From: Thalassovita sp.
GTDB taxonomy: Bacteria; Pseudomonadota; Alphaproteobacteria; Rhodobacterales; Rhodobacteraceae
Length of the DNA: 64,000 nucleotides
Direction of reading: 5' to 3'
NCBI GenBank assembly: GCA_029212905.1
Contig: JARGPB010000002.1
Location: 1-64,000, forward strand
Shown: positions 1-9,000 of the stretch, piece after piece
Numbering within the stretch: position 1 is the first letter of the stretch
Layout of the letters: each line of letters starts with the position of its first letter
Translations under genes and position numbers: made by a program
The notes under the pieces: model-generated
The model's database searches: none
Told to the model about the DNA's origin: nothing
What the model saw: only the letters and a program-made list of their open reading frames with translations

Positions 1-1
1 C

Positions 2-379
2 TTTGGTGCAGTAAATGCTACCAAAGGAGCGGCATCAAACCGCGATAGGTCCATTTCTGAAGTCATTTTCTATAAGTACGACAGCGACAAATCGAAGGAA
101 ATTTGGGTTCATGATGGCATGACCGACGCCTTGGCTGGTGGTGTCGTCCAAGGCAAGTTAGTGCGTGACGATGAGAGATTCTTTAAAATCAAATGGAGCA
201 TCGCTCCGACCAGAACCAAAGAATATGGTTCCACGCCTCGGTATGACTACACCCTGAGCATCCACAAAAAGAAGGGTTTGATCGCCAAAAAGGGTTTGGC
301 TGTCGTCTATGGATATCCGATTGGCTATGACAATCACTTTGAGGGACACGGGGCGTGCAATCCTTACAAAAAGAAATAG
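2..379 (+). CDS. Hypothetical protein, C-terminal part (5' end outside window)
   Basis: The frame is open from base 2 to a TAG at 377-379, giving the last 125 residues of a protein that starts to the left of the window. An internal ATG lies at 119, but the upstream frame is unbroken and there is no clear ribosome site at that ATG, so I treat it as a partial gene. The visible part is rich in Lys, Tyr and Gly, has no membrane segment and ends in several lysines. I do not recognise a family. By my count G+C is about 48% over the first 360 bases, well below the neighbours, which suggests transferred or poorly ameliorated DNA. Confidence 0.6.
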   Translation, partial: FGAVNATKGAASNRDRSISEVIFYKYDSDKSKEIWVHDGMTDALAGGVVQGKLVRDDERFFKIKWSIAPTRTKEYGSTPRYDYTLSIHKKKGLIAKKGLAVVYGYPIGYDNHFEGHGACNPYKKK

Positions 380-406
380 GAATAACCGGAAACCTTTTCT
401 TTGGGC

Positions 407-436
407 TTGACCTCGTGCGTCGAAGGCTACCATCTA
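407..436 (+). promoter_or_regulatory. Possible sodB promoter
   Basis: A TTGACC (407-412) is followed after 18 bases by CATCTA (431-436), about 40 bases upstream of the sodB start. The -10 match is poor, so this is only a candidate. Confidence 0.28.
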
Positions 437-476
437 CGGCAAGACAGTAACGCACGAACCGGAAAGGGTTTTGACT

Positions 477-1076
477 ATGGCTTTTGAACTTCCCGATCTT
501 CCTTATGCTCATGACGCGCTGGAATCGCTGGGCATGTCGAAAGAGACGCTGGAATACCACCACGACTTGCACCACAACGCCTATGTGACCAACGGCAACG
601 CTGCCATCGCCGGCACCGAGTGGGAAAACAAGTCGCTGGAAGAGATCATCACCGGCACCTACAACGCCACGTCGGTTGCGCAAAATGGCATTTTTAACAA
701 CATCAGCCAGCTGTGGAACCACAACCAGTTCTGGGAAATGATGGGCCCGAACCAGACCGCCATGCCCGGCGAGCTGGAAAAAGCCATCGTTGAAAGCTTT
801 GGTTCGGTTGACGAATTCAAGTCGCAGTTCGCTGCTGCTGGCGCTGGCCAGTTCGGCTCGGGCTGGTGCTGGCTGGTCAAGGACACCGATGGCGGCCTGA
901 AGGTCACCAAGACCGAAAACGGCGTGAACCCGCTGTGCTTTGGTCAGACCGCTCTGCTGGGGTGCGACGTGTGGGAGCATTCCTACTACATCGATTTCCG
1001 TAACAAGCGCCCGGTCTATCTGACCAACTTCTTGGACAAGCTGGTGAACTGGGAAAACGTGGCTTCGCGCCTGTAA
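477..1076 (+). CDS. sodB: Superoxide dismutase [Fe/Mn]
   Basis: Converts superoxide to oxygen and hydrogen peroxide in the cytoplasm. The 199-residue length fits the Fe/Mn SOD family. Visible metal-site motifs are YHHDLHHNAYV near residue 30 (first His ligand region), QLWNHNQFW near 75 (second His), and CDVWEHSYYIDF near 160 (Asp and His ligands). The lack of the usual MnSOD pattern and the overall look favour iron, but metal use cannot be decided by eye. I chose the ATG at 477 because GGAAAGG at 461-467 sits 9 bases before it; an in-frame TTG at 471 is less likely. Followed by a clear terminator, so probably monocistronic. Confidence 0.95.
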   Translation: MAFELPDLPYAHDALESLGMSKETLEYHHDLHHNAYVTNGNAAIAGTEWENKSLEEIITGTYNATSVAQNGIFNNISQLWNHNQFWEMMGPNQTAMPGELEKAIVESFGSVDEFKSQFAAAGAGQFGSGWCWLVKDTDGGLKVTKTENGVNPLCFGQTALLGCDVWEHSYYIDFRNKRPVYLTNFLDKLVNWENVASRL

Positions 1077-1098
1077 TTCCATCCGCTTTGTTATTGGG

Positions 1099-1130
1099 AA
1101 CCCTGTCCTGTTGGGCGGGGTTTTCTTTTT
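1099..1130 (+). terminator. Rho-independent terminator of sodB
   Basis: AACCC pairs with GGGTT around an inner TCC/GGG stem, followed by a T-rich run (TTTTCTTTTT), 23 bases after the sodB stop. Confidence 0.75.
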
Positions 1131-1192
1131 GGTCAAATTCCGCTTGTCGGGCCTCGCGTTCCGCGCCACTGTGCCCGTGCGAGGGAAATTTC

Positions 1193-2143
1193 ATGACACA
1201 AAGCAAAGGCGGCATTCTGGCGCTTCTGGGCGCCTGCACGGTCTGGGGACTGTCACCGCTGTATTACAAACTGCTGTCGCACATACCTCCGATCGAGGTC
1301 CTGTCGCATCGTACGGTTTGGTCTTTCGTGTTCTTTGCTTTGGTGTTGATCGTGCAGGGCAGGCTGGGCCAACTAAAGCTGGCCCTGGGGCGCGGTCGAT
1401 CCGTTCTGGTGATTTTTTTTGCGGCGTTGATGATCTCGGCCAATTGGTTTTGTTTCATACTGTCGATCCAAATTGGCAAGGCGGTCGAGGCATCATTGGG
1501 GTACTACATTTTCCCGTTGGTGGCAGTGCTGATCGGGGTTGCTGTATTCCGCGAAACCCTAAGCAAGGCACAGATATTGGCTGTCGTTCTGGCGGGAAGC
1601 GCGGTGCTGGTGCTGACAATTGGGCTGGGCGTCGCGCCGTGGATTTCGCTAATCCTGGCTGTGACTTTTGGCTTGTATGGCCTTGTAAAAAAACAGCTTC
1701 CTGTTGGGCCGGTGGTGTCCGTCACGGCCGAGGTGTTGCTGTTGAGCCCCATCGCGTTGATCGTGATCGGACTGTCATGGCAGCAAGGGCACGCGGCCTT
1801 TGGAAACGATCTGAGGGACAGTCTGTTGTTGATGCTGTCGGGGCCGTTGACGGCGACCCCGCTGATCCTGTTCTCAACCGCGACCAAGCGCGTGTCCATG
1901 GCGACAGTCGGGCTGGTGCAATACCTGAACCCGACCCTACAGTTTCTATGCGCTGTTCTGGTCTTCGGTGAGCCGTTTGGCCAATGGCACGCGATTGCCT
2001 TTGGCTTGATTTGGACGGCTCTGGCGATTTACTCGTTGGCGGCGTTGCGTCAGGACAGGGCGGCGCGCAGGGCGTCAATCGCCGCCGAAGGCGTGTCGAC
2101 CACCTCGATGAAATCCAGAATCGAGGCATCCGCGAACCCCTGA
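1193..2143 (+). CDS. rarD: EamA/DMT-family transporter, RarD type
   Basis: Inner-membrane permease of the drug/metabolite transporter superfamily, RarD branch; the substrate is unknown. The 316-residue protein has about ten hydrophobic segments and a duplicated EamA fold. The N-terminus GGILALLGACTVWGLSPLYY and the internal SANWFCFILSIQ and LVQYLNPTLQF motifs are typical of RarD. Start ATG at 1193 follows GAGGGA at 1181-1186; upstream in-frame starts at 1088 would lengthen it by 35 non-conserved residues. Its last 94 bases overlap the 3' end of the LOG-family gene on the other strand. Confidence 0.85.
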   Translation: MTQSKGGILALLGACTVWGLSPLYYKLLSHIPPIEVLSHRTVWSFVFFALVLIVQGRLGQLKLALGRGRSVLVIFFAALMISANWFCFILSIQIGKAVEASLGYYIFPLVAVLIGVAVFRETLSKAQILAVVLAGSAVLVLTIGLGVAPWISLILAVTFGLYGLVKKQLPVGPVVSVTAEVLLLSPIALIVIGLSWQQGHAAFGNDLRDSLLLMLSGPLTATPLILFSTATKRVSMATVGLVQYLNPTLQFLCAVLVFGEPFGQWHAIAFGLIWTALAIYSLAALRQDRAARRASIAAEGVSTTSMKSRIEASANP

Positions 2144-2601
2144 TCAACCACATGGGCCAACAGATCCAAAAGCGGTTGCCAATACCCGTCCGAATTCAGC
2201 AGCAAGATCGGTTTTTCATGCAGTTTCAGCTGGCGCCATGTGAGGACCTCGAACAGCTCGTCCAGTGACCCCGCGCCGCCGGGCAGCACCACAATCGCGT
2301 CCGAGTTCATATACATGACCTTTTTGCGCTCGTGCATGTTTTCGGTCACGATATAGCGGGTCAGATCGGTTTTCCCGACTTCCCATTTCACGAGGTGGGC
2401 TGGGATCACGCCAAAGGTGTCGGCCCCGGCGGCCTGGGCGCTGCGCGCCACGGCGCCCATTAGCCCGACATCGCCCGCGCCATAGATCAACCGCCAGCCA
2501 TTTTCGGCCAGTAAACTGCCCATCTGCTCGGCATGGTGCTGATAAATCGGGTTCTTTCCGGCACGTGAGCCACAATAGACACAAACAGAGACGGTTTTCA
2601 T
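2050..2601 (-). CDS. LOG-family protein (TIGR00730), probable cytokinin riboside phosphoribohydrolase-like
   Basis: Rossmann-fold protein of 183 residues. The family signature is complete: MHERK near residue 97 and PGGAGSLDE near 113, a variant of PGGxGTxxE with Ser for Thr. Known LOG proteins hydrolyse nucleoside 5'-monophosphates at the N-glycosidic bond, releasing a free base. In bacteria the physiological substrate is often AMP or unknown, so I infer the reaction only at family level. The ATG at 2601 opens the conserved N-terminus (KTVSVCVYCGSRAG); upstream codons in frame are not conserved-looking. The C-terminus overlaps rarD by 94 bases in tail-to-tail orientation. Confidence 0.88.
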   Translation of the reverse strand: MKTVSVCVYCGSRAGKNPIYQHHAEQMGSLLAENGWRLIYGAGDVGLMGAVARSAQAAGADTFGVIPAHLVKWEVGKTDLTRYIVTENMHERKKVMYMNSDAIVVLPGGAGSLDELFEVLTWRQLKLHEKPILLLNSDGYWQPLLDLLAHVVDQGFADASILDFIEVVDTPSAAIDALRAALS

Positions 2602-2702
2602 GACAAAGCATCCTAGGACAAAAGGTGGTTTTGACCCCTGATACCTGTCTTGATATGCTCGCTCAACCGCTGGGGATGAATAGGCGGGCTGGAAGGATAA
2701 CA

Positions 2703-4061
2703 ATGAGTAAAGTAGCTGGAGCATTGGGCGGCCAGACCGCTGTGATTGCCGGTGCTGTCGTGGTCGCCGCTGGCGCCGTCGGAGCATATTTCTTTGGTGT
2801 GTTCGACGCGGATACGCCCACACCCGAGCCGGTGGCCGTGGCGCAGCCGGTGACGCCCGCACCCGAGCCTGAAGCCCCCAAGGCCCAGCCCGCACCGCCC
2901 CCCAAGGATGACGTCCAGACTGAACAGCCCGCGGCCTATGCCGCGCCCGGTTTCGATGTGGTGCGGGTCGAACCGGACGGATCGACGCTTGTCGCCGGCA
3001 GTGCGATCGCAGGGGCCAAGCTGGACATCCTGCTGGATGCCGTCGTGCAGACCGAAACCGATCCGGGCAACGATGGTAAATTCGCGGCCTTCCTGACGAT
3101 TGAACCCTCCGATCAGCCTCGGGTTCTAAGCTTGTTGATGCGGATCAATGGCCAAGAGATCAGTTCGGATGAGACAGTAATTATCGCGCCTGTTGTGGTG
3201 GCGGCCGCGCCTGCAGAGACCCCCGCCGAAACTCCAGCTGAGGAACCGGTTGCCACGCCCGCGCCTGCACCTGCGCCGGTTCAAGCGGTGGTGGCCGATC
3301 AGGACCCCAAGCAACAAGAGCCCGCGCAGCCCGACGCTGACGAACCTGAGCAGCCGGTTCAGGTGGCTGCGGCCCCCAAACCCGCAACAGCCCCCAAAGA
3401 AACGGCCCCAGCGGCAGATCCAACGCCTGAGACGGTTGCTGAAACCCCGACACCAGAGGCTGAAACCCCGGCGCCAGAACCCGCTAAACCCGCCAAGCCC
3501 AAGGCCCCTGCGGTCATTCTGGCCGACAGGGACGGGGTGAAGGTGATCCAGCCTGCCTCGGCCGAAGAAGACCCCGCATTGCAGGCCACCGTGGCGATTG
3601 ACGCGATCAGCTATACCGACGCGGGCGATGTGACGATTGCGGGGCGCGGTAAGCCGGGCCAGTTCGTGCAAATCTATCTGGACAATGGTTCGGTCGGGGG
3701 GACGGGGATCGACGGGGCGGGGCAGTGGTCTACCGTTCTGGCCGCGATCAGCCCAGGCATCTATACCCTGCGCGTGGATGAGGTCGACAGCACCGGCAAA
3801 GTCCTGTCGCGTATCGAAACGCCCTTCAAACGCGAAGCCCCCGCCAAGGTCGCCAAAGCCAAGGCCCAGCAGCCCGAAAACAAAGCTGTGGCTCCTGCGG
3901 TTCGGGTGATTACGGTGCAGCCGGGATCGACGCTGTGGGCGATTGCGCGGGAAAAATACGGTGATGGCGTCATGTATGTCCGCGTCTACGAGGCCAACAA
4001 GGACCGTATCCGCAACCCCGATCTGATCTATCCGGGGCAGGTGTTTGTCGTGCCTGAATAG
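2703..4061 (+). CDS. LysM-domain membrane-anchored protein
   Basis: A 452-residue protein with a short N-terminal tail and one hydrophobic anchor (about residues 13-36), a long Ala/Pro/Glu-rich low-complexity stretch broken by two Ig-like or beta-sandwich segments (about 75-150 and 290-375), and a C-terminal LysM domain (about 402-452, starting VITVQPGSTLWAIA). LysM binds N-acetylglucosamine in peptidoglycan, so the protein probably spans from inner membrane to wall. Similar proteins are common in Rhodobacterales and have no assigned reaction. Start ATG at 2703 follows GGAAGGA at 2691. A terminator lies 20 bases after the stop. Confidence 0.82.
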   Translation: MSKVAGALGGQTAVIAGAVVVAAGAVGAYFFGVFDADTPTPEPVAVAQPVTPAPEPEAPKAQPAPPPKDDVQTEQPAAYAAPGFDVVRVEPDGSTLVAGSAIAGAKLDILLDAVVQTETDPGNDGKFAAFLTIEPSDQPRVLSLLMRINGQEISSDETVIIAPVVVAAAPAETPAETPAEEPVATPAPAPAPVQAVVADQDPKQQEPAQPDADEPEQPVQVAAAPKPATAPKETAPAADPTPETVAETPTPEAETPAPEPAKPAKPKAPAVILADRDGVKVIQPASAEEDPALQATVAIDAISYTDAGDVTIAGRGKPGQFVQIYLDNGSVGGTGIDGAGQWSTVLAAISPGIYTLRVDEVDSTGKVLSRIETPFKREAPAKVAKAKAQQPENKAVAPAVRVITVQPGSTLWAIAREKYGDGVMYVRVYEANKDRIRNPDLIYPGQVFVVPE

Positions 4062-4081
4062 GGGCATTTGAACGAAAATAC

Positions 4082-4107
4082 CCAAGGGCTGCGGCCCTTG
4101 GTTTTTC
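4082..4107 (+). terminator. Rho-independent terminator
   Basis: Perfect 8-bp stem CCAAGGGC/GCCCTTGG with a TGCG loop (4082-4101), followed by TTTTTCT. It closes the LysM gene. Confidence 0.85.
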
Positions 4108-4166
4108 TGTGACTGGTCTTTGCTGCATCTGCGCCCTATGTCTGTGGGGTTGCAAAGGAAAACCAT

Positions 4167-5987
4167 ATGCGAAGCCGCCACGCCCTGCCGCCCTCTGATG
4201 TTGATCCCAATACCGTCGAAACCAATGGTTGGAGCACGATCCGCCGGGTGGTTCCCTATCTGTGGCCCGAGGGGCGGACGGATATAAAATCCCGTGTTAT
4301 CGGGGCTTTACTGTTGTTGCTCTTGGCTAAGGTGATCACAGTTCTGACGCCGATGCTGTATAAGAACGCGGTGGATGCGCTAGCCGGGGACGGTGTGTCC
4401 GACATGGTGCTGGGTGCGGTCGGGCTGACCATCGCCTATGGGCTGGCGCGACTGATGTCGAACGGGTTTCAGCAGGCGCGCGACGCGGTGTTTGCGGTGG
4501 TCGGACAGCGGGCGCTGAGGGCGCTGGCGCTTGAGACCTTTACCCATATTCACCGCCTGTCGATGCGGTATCACATCACGCGTAAAACCGGCGGGCTGAG
4601 CCGCATCATCGAGCGCGGGGTCAAGGGGGTCGAATTTCTCTTGCGGTTCATGCTGTTTTCGATCGGGCCGCTGATCCTGGAACTGCTGATGGTGGCGATC
4701 ATCCTGTTTTGGATGTTCGACGTCTGGTATCTGGTCGTGGTGGTGGTGACGATTGCGGCCTATGTCAAATTCACCTTTTCGGTTACGGAATGGCGCGTGC
4801 AATTGCGCCGCAAGATGAACGAGCAGGACACAGACGCCAACCAAAAGGCCATCGACAGCCTTCTGAACTTTGAAACGGTCAAGTATTTTGGCGCGGAATC
4901 CCGCGAGGCCGCGCGCTATGATATGGCAATGGCGGGTTACGAAAAGGCTGCTCTTTCAACGGCTTACTCTCTGTCTTTCTTGAATTTCGGCCAGTCTTTT
5001 CTGATCACTGGCGGGTTGGTCGTGGTGATGGTCATGGCCGCGATGGGGGTCGAGGCAGGGACACTGACGGTGGGCGATTTCGTGATGGTGAATGCCTATA
5101 TGATCCAGATCACCATGCCGTTGAATTTCCTGGGCACGGTGTATCGTGAGATCCGTCAGTCGCTGGTCGACATGAGCGAGATGTTCACCTTGCTGGAGCA
5201 ACCCTCGGAGGTGACGGACAAAGCGTTGGCGCCGACGTTGGCGGTGTCGGGCGGGCATGTGCGGCTGGAGGATGTGCGCTTTGGCTATGAGGCCGAGCGG
5301 CCCATTCTGAAGGGCGTCAGCCTGGATGTCCCGGCGGGGCAGACGGTGGCGATTGTGGGCTCGTCGGGGTCGGGGAAATCGACGATCGGGCGGCTGCTGT
5401 TCCGGTTCTATGACGTTCAGGGCGGCGCGGTTCTGATCGACGGCCAGGACGTGCGGGATGTGACCCAAAACAGCCTGCACGGGGCGATCGGGGTGGTGCC
5501 TCAGGACACGGTTCTGTTCAACGATTCCATCCGGTACAACATCGCCTATGGGCGCGATAATGCCACCGATGCCGACGTGATAGAGGCCGCTAAATCCGCG
5601 CAAATACATGATTTTATTCAATCTTTGCCCGATGGATATGACACTCAGGTCGGCGAGCGCGGGCTTAAGCTGTCGGGCGGTGAAAAGCAACGCGTGGGCA
5701 TCGCGCGGACGCTGCTGAAGAACCCTCCGATCCTGCTGCTGGACGAGGCGACCTCGGCGCTGGATACGGATACGGAACGGGAAATTCAGGGCGCCTTGGC
5801 GCGGGCCGGACAGGGCCGGACGGTGATCACTATCGCGCACCGCCTGTCCACGATTGCCGACGCAGATCGCATTGTCGTGCTGGAAAAAGGCGTGGTTGTC
5901 GAAGAGGGCACGCACGCCGAATTGCTGGAAAGCAAAGGCCGGTACAACAGCCTGTGGACCCGCCAGCAAAGCGAAGAGGCCGCCTGA
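4167..5987 (+). CDS. Atm1/ABCB7-type ABC exporter (fused permease and ATPase)
   Basis: A 606-residue half-transporter: six transmembrane helices in about residues 40-330, then one nucleotide-binding domain with Walker A GSSGSGKST (about 398), signature LSGGEKQRVGIA (about 498) and Walker B ILLLDEATSALD (about 521). The N-terminal region and the length match the heavy-metal/Atm1 branch. Characterised members export glutathione-linked or metal-glutathione compounds and support heavy-metal tolerance or Fe-S homeostasis. The exact substrate here is inferred. Start ATG at 4167 follows AAAGGAAA. It probably works as a homodimer. It is followed by a 43-bp repeat and then a shared terminator. Confidence 0.88.
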   Translation: MRSRHALPPSDVDPNTVETNGWSTIRRVVPYLWPEGRTDIKSRVIGALLLLLLAKVITVLTPMLYKNAVDALAGDGVSDMVLGAVGLTIAYGLARLMSNGFQQARDAVFAVVGQRALRALALETFTHIHRLSMRYHITRKTGGLSRIIERGVKGVEFLLRFMLFSIGPLILELLMVAIILFWMFDVWYLVVVVVTIAAYVKFTFSVTEWRVQLRRKMNEQDTDANQKAIDSLLNFETVKYFGAESREAARYDMAMAGYEKAALSTAYSLSFLNFGQSFLITGGLVVVMVMAAMGVEAGTLTVGDFVMVNAYMIQITMPLNFLGTVYREIRQSLVDMSEMFTLLEQPSEVTDKALAPTLAVSGGHVRLEDVRFGYEAERPILKGVSLDVPAGQTVAIVGSSGSGKSTIGRLLFRFYDVQGGAVLIDGQDVRDVTQNSLHGAIGVVPQDTVLFNDSIRYNIAYGRDNATDADVIEAAKSAQIHDFIQSLPDGYDTQVGERGLKLSGGEKQRVGIARTLLKNPPILLLDEATSALDTDTEREIQGALARAGQGRTVITIAHRLSTIADADRIVVLEKGVVVEEGTHAELLESKGRYNSLWTRQQSEEAA

Positions 5988-5992
5988 GTTTG

Positions 5993-6035
5993 GGGGCTTT
6001 TGTGCCTTTTGACCCATGAAATGGTACAAATCCCC
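5993..6035. repeat. 43-bp intergenic repeat, copy A
   Basis: This stretch aligns without gaps to 61087-61129, with about 35 of 43 bases identical. The shared core includes TTTGACCCA and TGGTACAAATCCCC. Both copies begin within a few bases of a plus-strand stop codon and lie just before a terminator. In this copy TTTGTGC and GTACAAA form an imperfect pair around an inner CCAT/ATGG stem. Confidence 0.65.
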
Positions 6036-6066
6036 TTGGACTGGAATGTTCCGGTCGAGAGAATTG

Positions 6067-6095
6067 AAAAGGCCGGGTGCGAGACCCGGCCTTTT
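6067..6095. terminator. Bidirectional terminator between the Atm1 exporter and RND permease genes
   Basis: A 12-bp stem, AAAAGGCCGGGT paired with ACCCGGCCTTTT, encloses a GCGAG loop. Flanking A and T runs allow it to act on both converging transcripts; it ends one base before the permease stop. Confidence 0.88.
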
Positions 6096-6096
6096 G

Positions 6097-9000
6097 TTAT
6101 TCAGCTGCCTTGAGAGAGGGCGGACCCGAGGGCGCCGCGGGGACCGTGGCCTCGGCCAGATCGGGGACGTCGTCCTCCCATATGATCTCAGGCGCCTTGA
6201 GCTTGCGGGCGGCGCGTTGCAGGGCAAAGTCCTGCGCGGCACGGCTGGCGCGACCCAGCGTCAGCGAGGCCAGCGCGCGGGCAATCCAATTCAGGTAGGT
6301 GCTGGCCCAAACGCGGATCGCCAGCATCGACGGCGTGAAGATCAGCGTGAGAACCGTGGCAATCCCCAGACCAAAGACAACGGCCGTCGCCAGCTGTTTC
6401 CACCACAGAGCGGTGGGGCTGTCGACCGAGAAGCCTCCGCCGATGAAATCAAGGCTGAGCCCGAACATCATCGGCGCCAGACCGGCCATCGTGGTGATGG
6501 TGGTCAGCAAAACGGGACGGATGCGTTCCTCGGCTGTGCGGACGATGGCCTCGATCCGGGGCATATAGGCTGAATATTCCTGATAGGTGTCGATCAGAAC
6601 AATGTTGTTGTTCACCACGATCCCCGCCAGCGCGACAATCCCCGTGCCGGTCATGATGACCGAGAACGCCTGATCCATCACCAGCATCCCGATCAGCACG
6701 CCCGCGGTGGACAGGATCACGGCCAGCAGCACCAGCACCGAGTTATAGAAGCTGTTGAACTGCGCCAGCAGGATGATGAACATCAGCGCCAGAGCGGCGC
6801 CAAAGGCACTGCCCAGGAAGGCCTGGGATTCGGCCTGGTCCTCTTGGTCGCCGGTCCATTCCCATTCAATCCCGGCGGGGAAGGGATCGGTGTTCAGCCA
6901 GTCGGTCAGGGTGGCGATGCGCTCGTTCGCATTGATCGGCTCTTGGTGGGTGGAGCCATCGTCATTGGTGACGGTCTTGGTCAGATCCGAGGTCACGCCG
7001 GCCTTGATGTCGAAATAGCGTTTCTGATCGACGCGGTTGATTTTCGCCAGTTTGGGGACGGGTTCGCGGGTGATGAAGTTGGCCAGCGGAACCAGCCCGT
7101 CAGCGGTGCGCACCTTAAGCGTGTCCAGTGTCGATAGAACGCGGTTTTCCTCGGGGAGGCGGACGCGAATCTCGATCTCTTCGTCCGAGCTGTCGACGCG
7201 CATGGTGTCCAGCAGGATGCCGCGCGTGACCAGCTGAACCATGGCGCCCACAGTGGCAACATCGGCGCCGTAGCGGCCTGCTTTCTCGACGTCGACGTTG
7301 ATCTGCCAGTCGATGCCGGGCAGGGGGAGCGTGTCCTCGATCAGGTCCAGCCCCTCGGTTTGGTCGAACCTGGTGCGGGCGATCTGGGTGGCGGCCAGAA
7401 GGTCGTTCCAGTCGTTGCCCTTGATCCGCAGGTGCACCGGCTTGGCCGAGGCGGGGCCGCGCGCCTGGGCGAGGATCTCGATCTTGATGCCGGGGATCTG
7501 TTCCAGCTGTTCGGTCAGCTCTGCGATGACGACGTCACCGTCCAGATCGGGACGATCGGCGCGGTCCTCCCATGGGATGGTTTCCAGCTGGACCTGGCCG
7601 ATCGTGTCCAGAGGTGGCTGCGCGCCGCCGGTGTTGTTGTTCAGCCCGCCCTCGCCGGCAAAGGCAAAGGCGTTCAGCACGCCGGGATGCGCCAGCACGA
7701 TGGTTTCGGCCTGTTTGACCAGCGCGTCCTTTTCGGTGACGGACAGGTTCCCGCGGGCACGGACATAGACGATGGCCTGCTCGGGTTCAGAATCCACAAA
7801 GAATTCAACGCCGTTGTTGTTCTGGCTGAAGAATTGGAAGGTCATGACCACAAAGCCAATCACGGCCGCAACCGCCACCAGAGGCATGATGGGATTGCCT
7901 GCGATGAATTTGATAAACAGGCCAAAGGGCGTGCGTTTGTGCCCGGCCTTGATGCGTTTACGCCGGAACGGCAGCTTGACCGCGCCCAGCGTCACCGAGG
8001 CCCCAAAGGCCGAAACCAGAAAGATCACGGTGCCGGGCAGCGCGGCCATGGCCCCTTGAAAGGGCGAGACCCCATTGAACAGATAGCCCGGATTCAGCAC
8101 CTGCATCGCACCGATGAACATGCCCATCCAGGTGACCGGCACCAGCGCCAGACGCACCCACCAGGGGAAATGCTTGATCAGGAAATCCGAGGACCGTTCG
8201 AATTTGCGGCTAAGCCGCCCCGACACGCCGCCCATCACCGGCAGATAGATCAGCGCCACAACCAAAGAGGCCGACAGAACAAAAATCAGCGTGATCGGCA
8301 ACATGCCCATGAACTGACCGGGGACACCGGGCCAGAACAGCATCGGCAAGAAGGCACATAGCGTCGTCGCGGTCGAGCTGACGATGGGCCAGAACATGCG
8401 CTTGGCGGCCTCGACATAGGCGTGCATGGGGCCGACGCCTTCCTTGATGCGTTTGTCGGCGTATTCGACGACGACAATGGCGCCATCAACCAACATGCCG
8501 ACGGCCAGGATCAGGCCGAACATGACGATGTTGGAAATCGTCACGCCCATCATCGCCAGCAGCACGAAACACAGCAGGAACGAGGTCGGAATGGCGAACC
8601 CCACCAACAGCGCCGCGCGCGACCCCAAAGAGGCCAGCACAACGATCATCACCAGCGCAATCGCCGTCAGAACCGAGCCTTCGAGCTGGCTGACCATGGA
8701 GCCGACGACGCGGCTTTGGTCGTTCGAGGTGCCGACGCGAACGGCGGCTTTCAGGTCCGCGGGCCAGTCCTGGTGGGCGGCTTCGATGACTTTGCGGACC
8801 TCGGCGCTGGTATCCAGCAGGTTAAAGCCTTTGCGCTTGACGACCTGCAGCGCGACGGTGGGTTCGCCGTTAAAGCGGGCGATGCCGGCGCGGTCTTCGA
8901 AGGTCAGGTGGATCTGGGCCAGATCCCCCAGCGTGACAACGCGCTGCCCGTTGTTTTTCACCGGCAACGAGTAGATGTCCTGAGGTTCATCAAAGGACGA

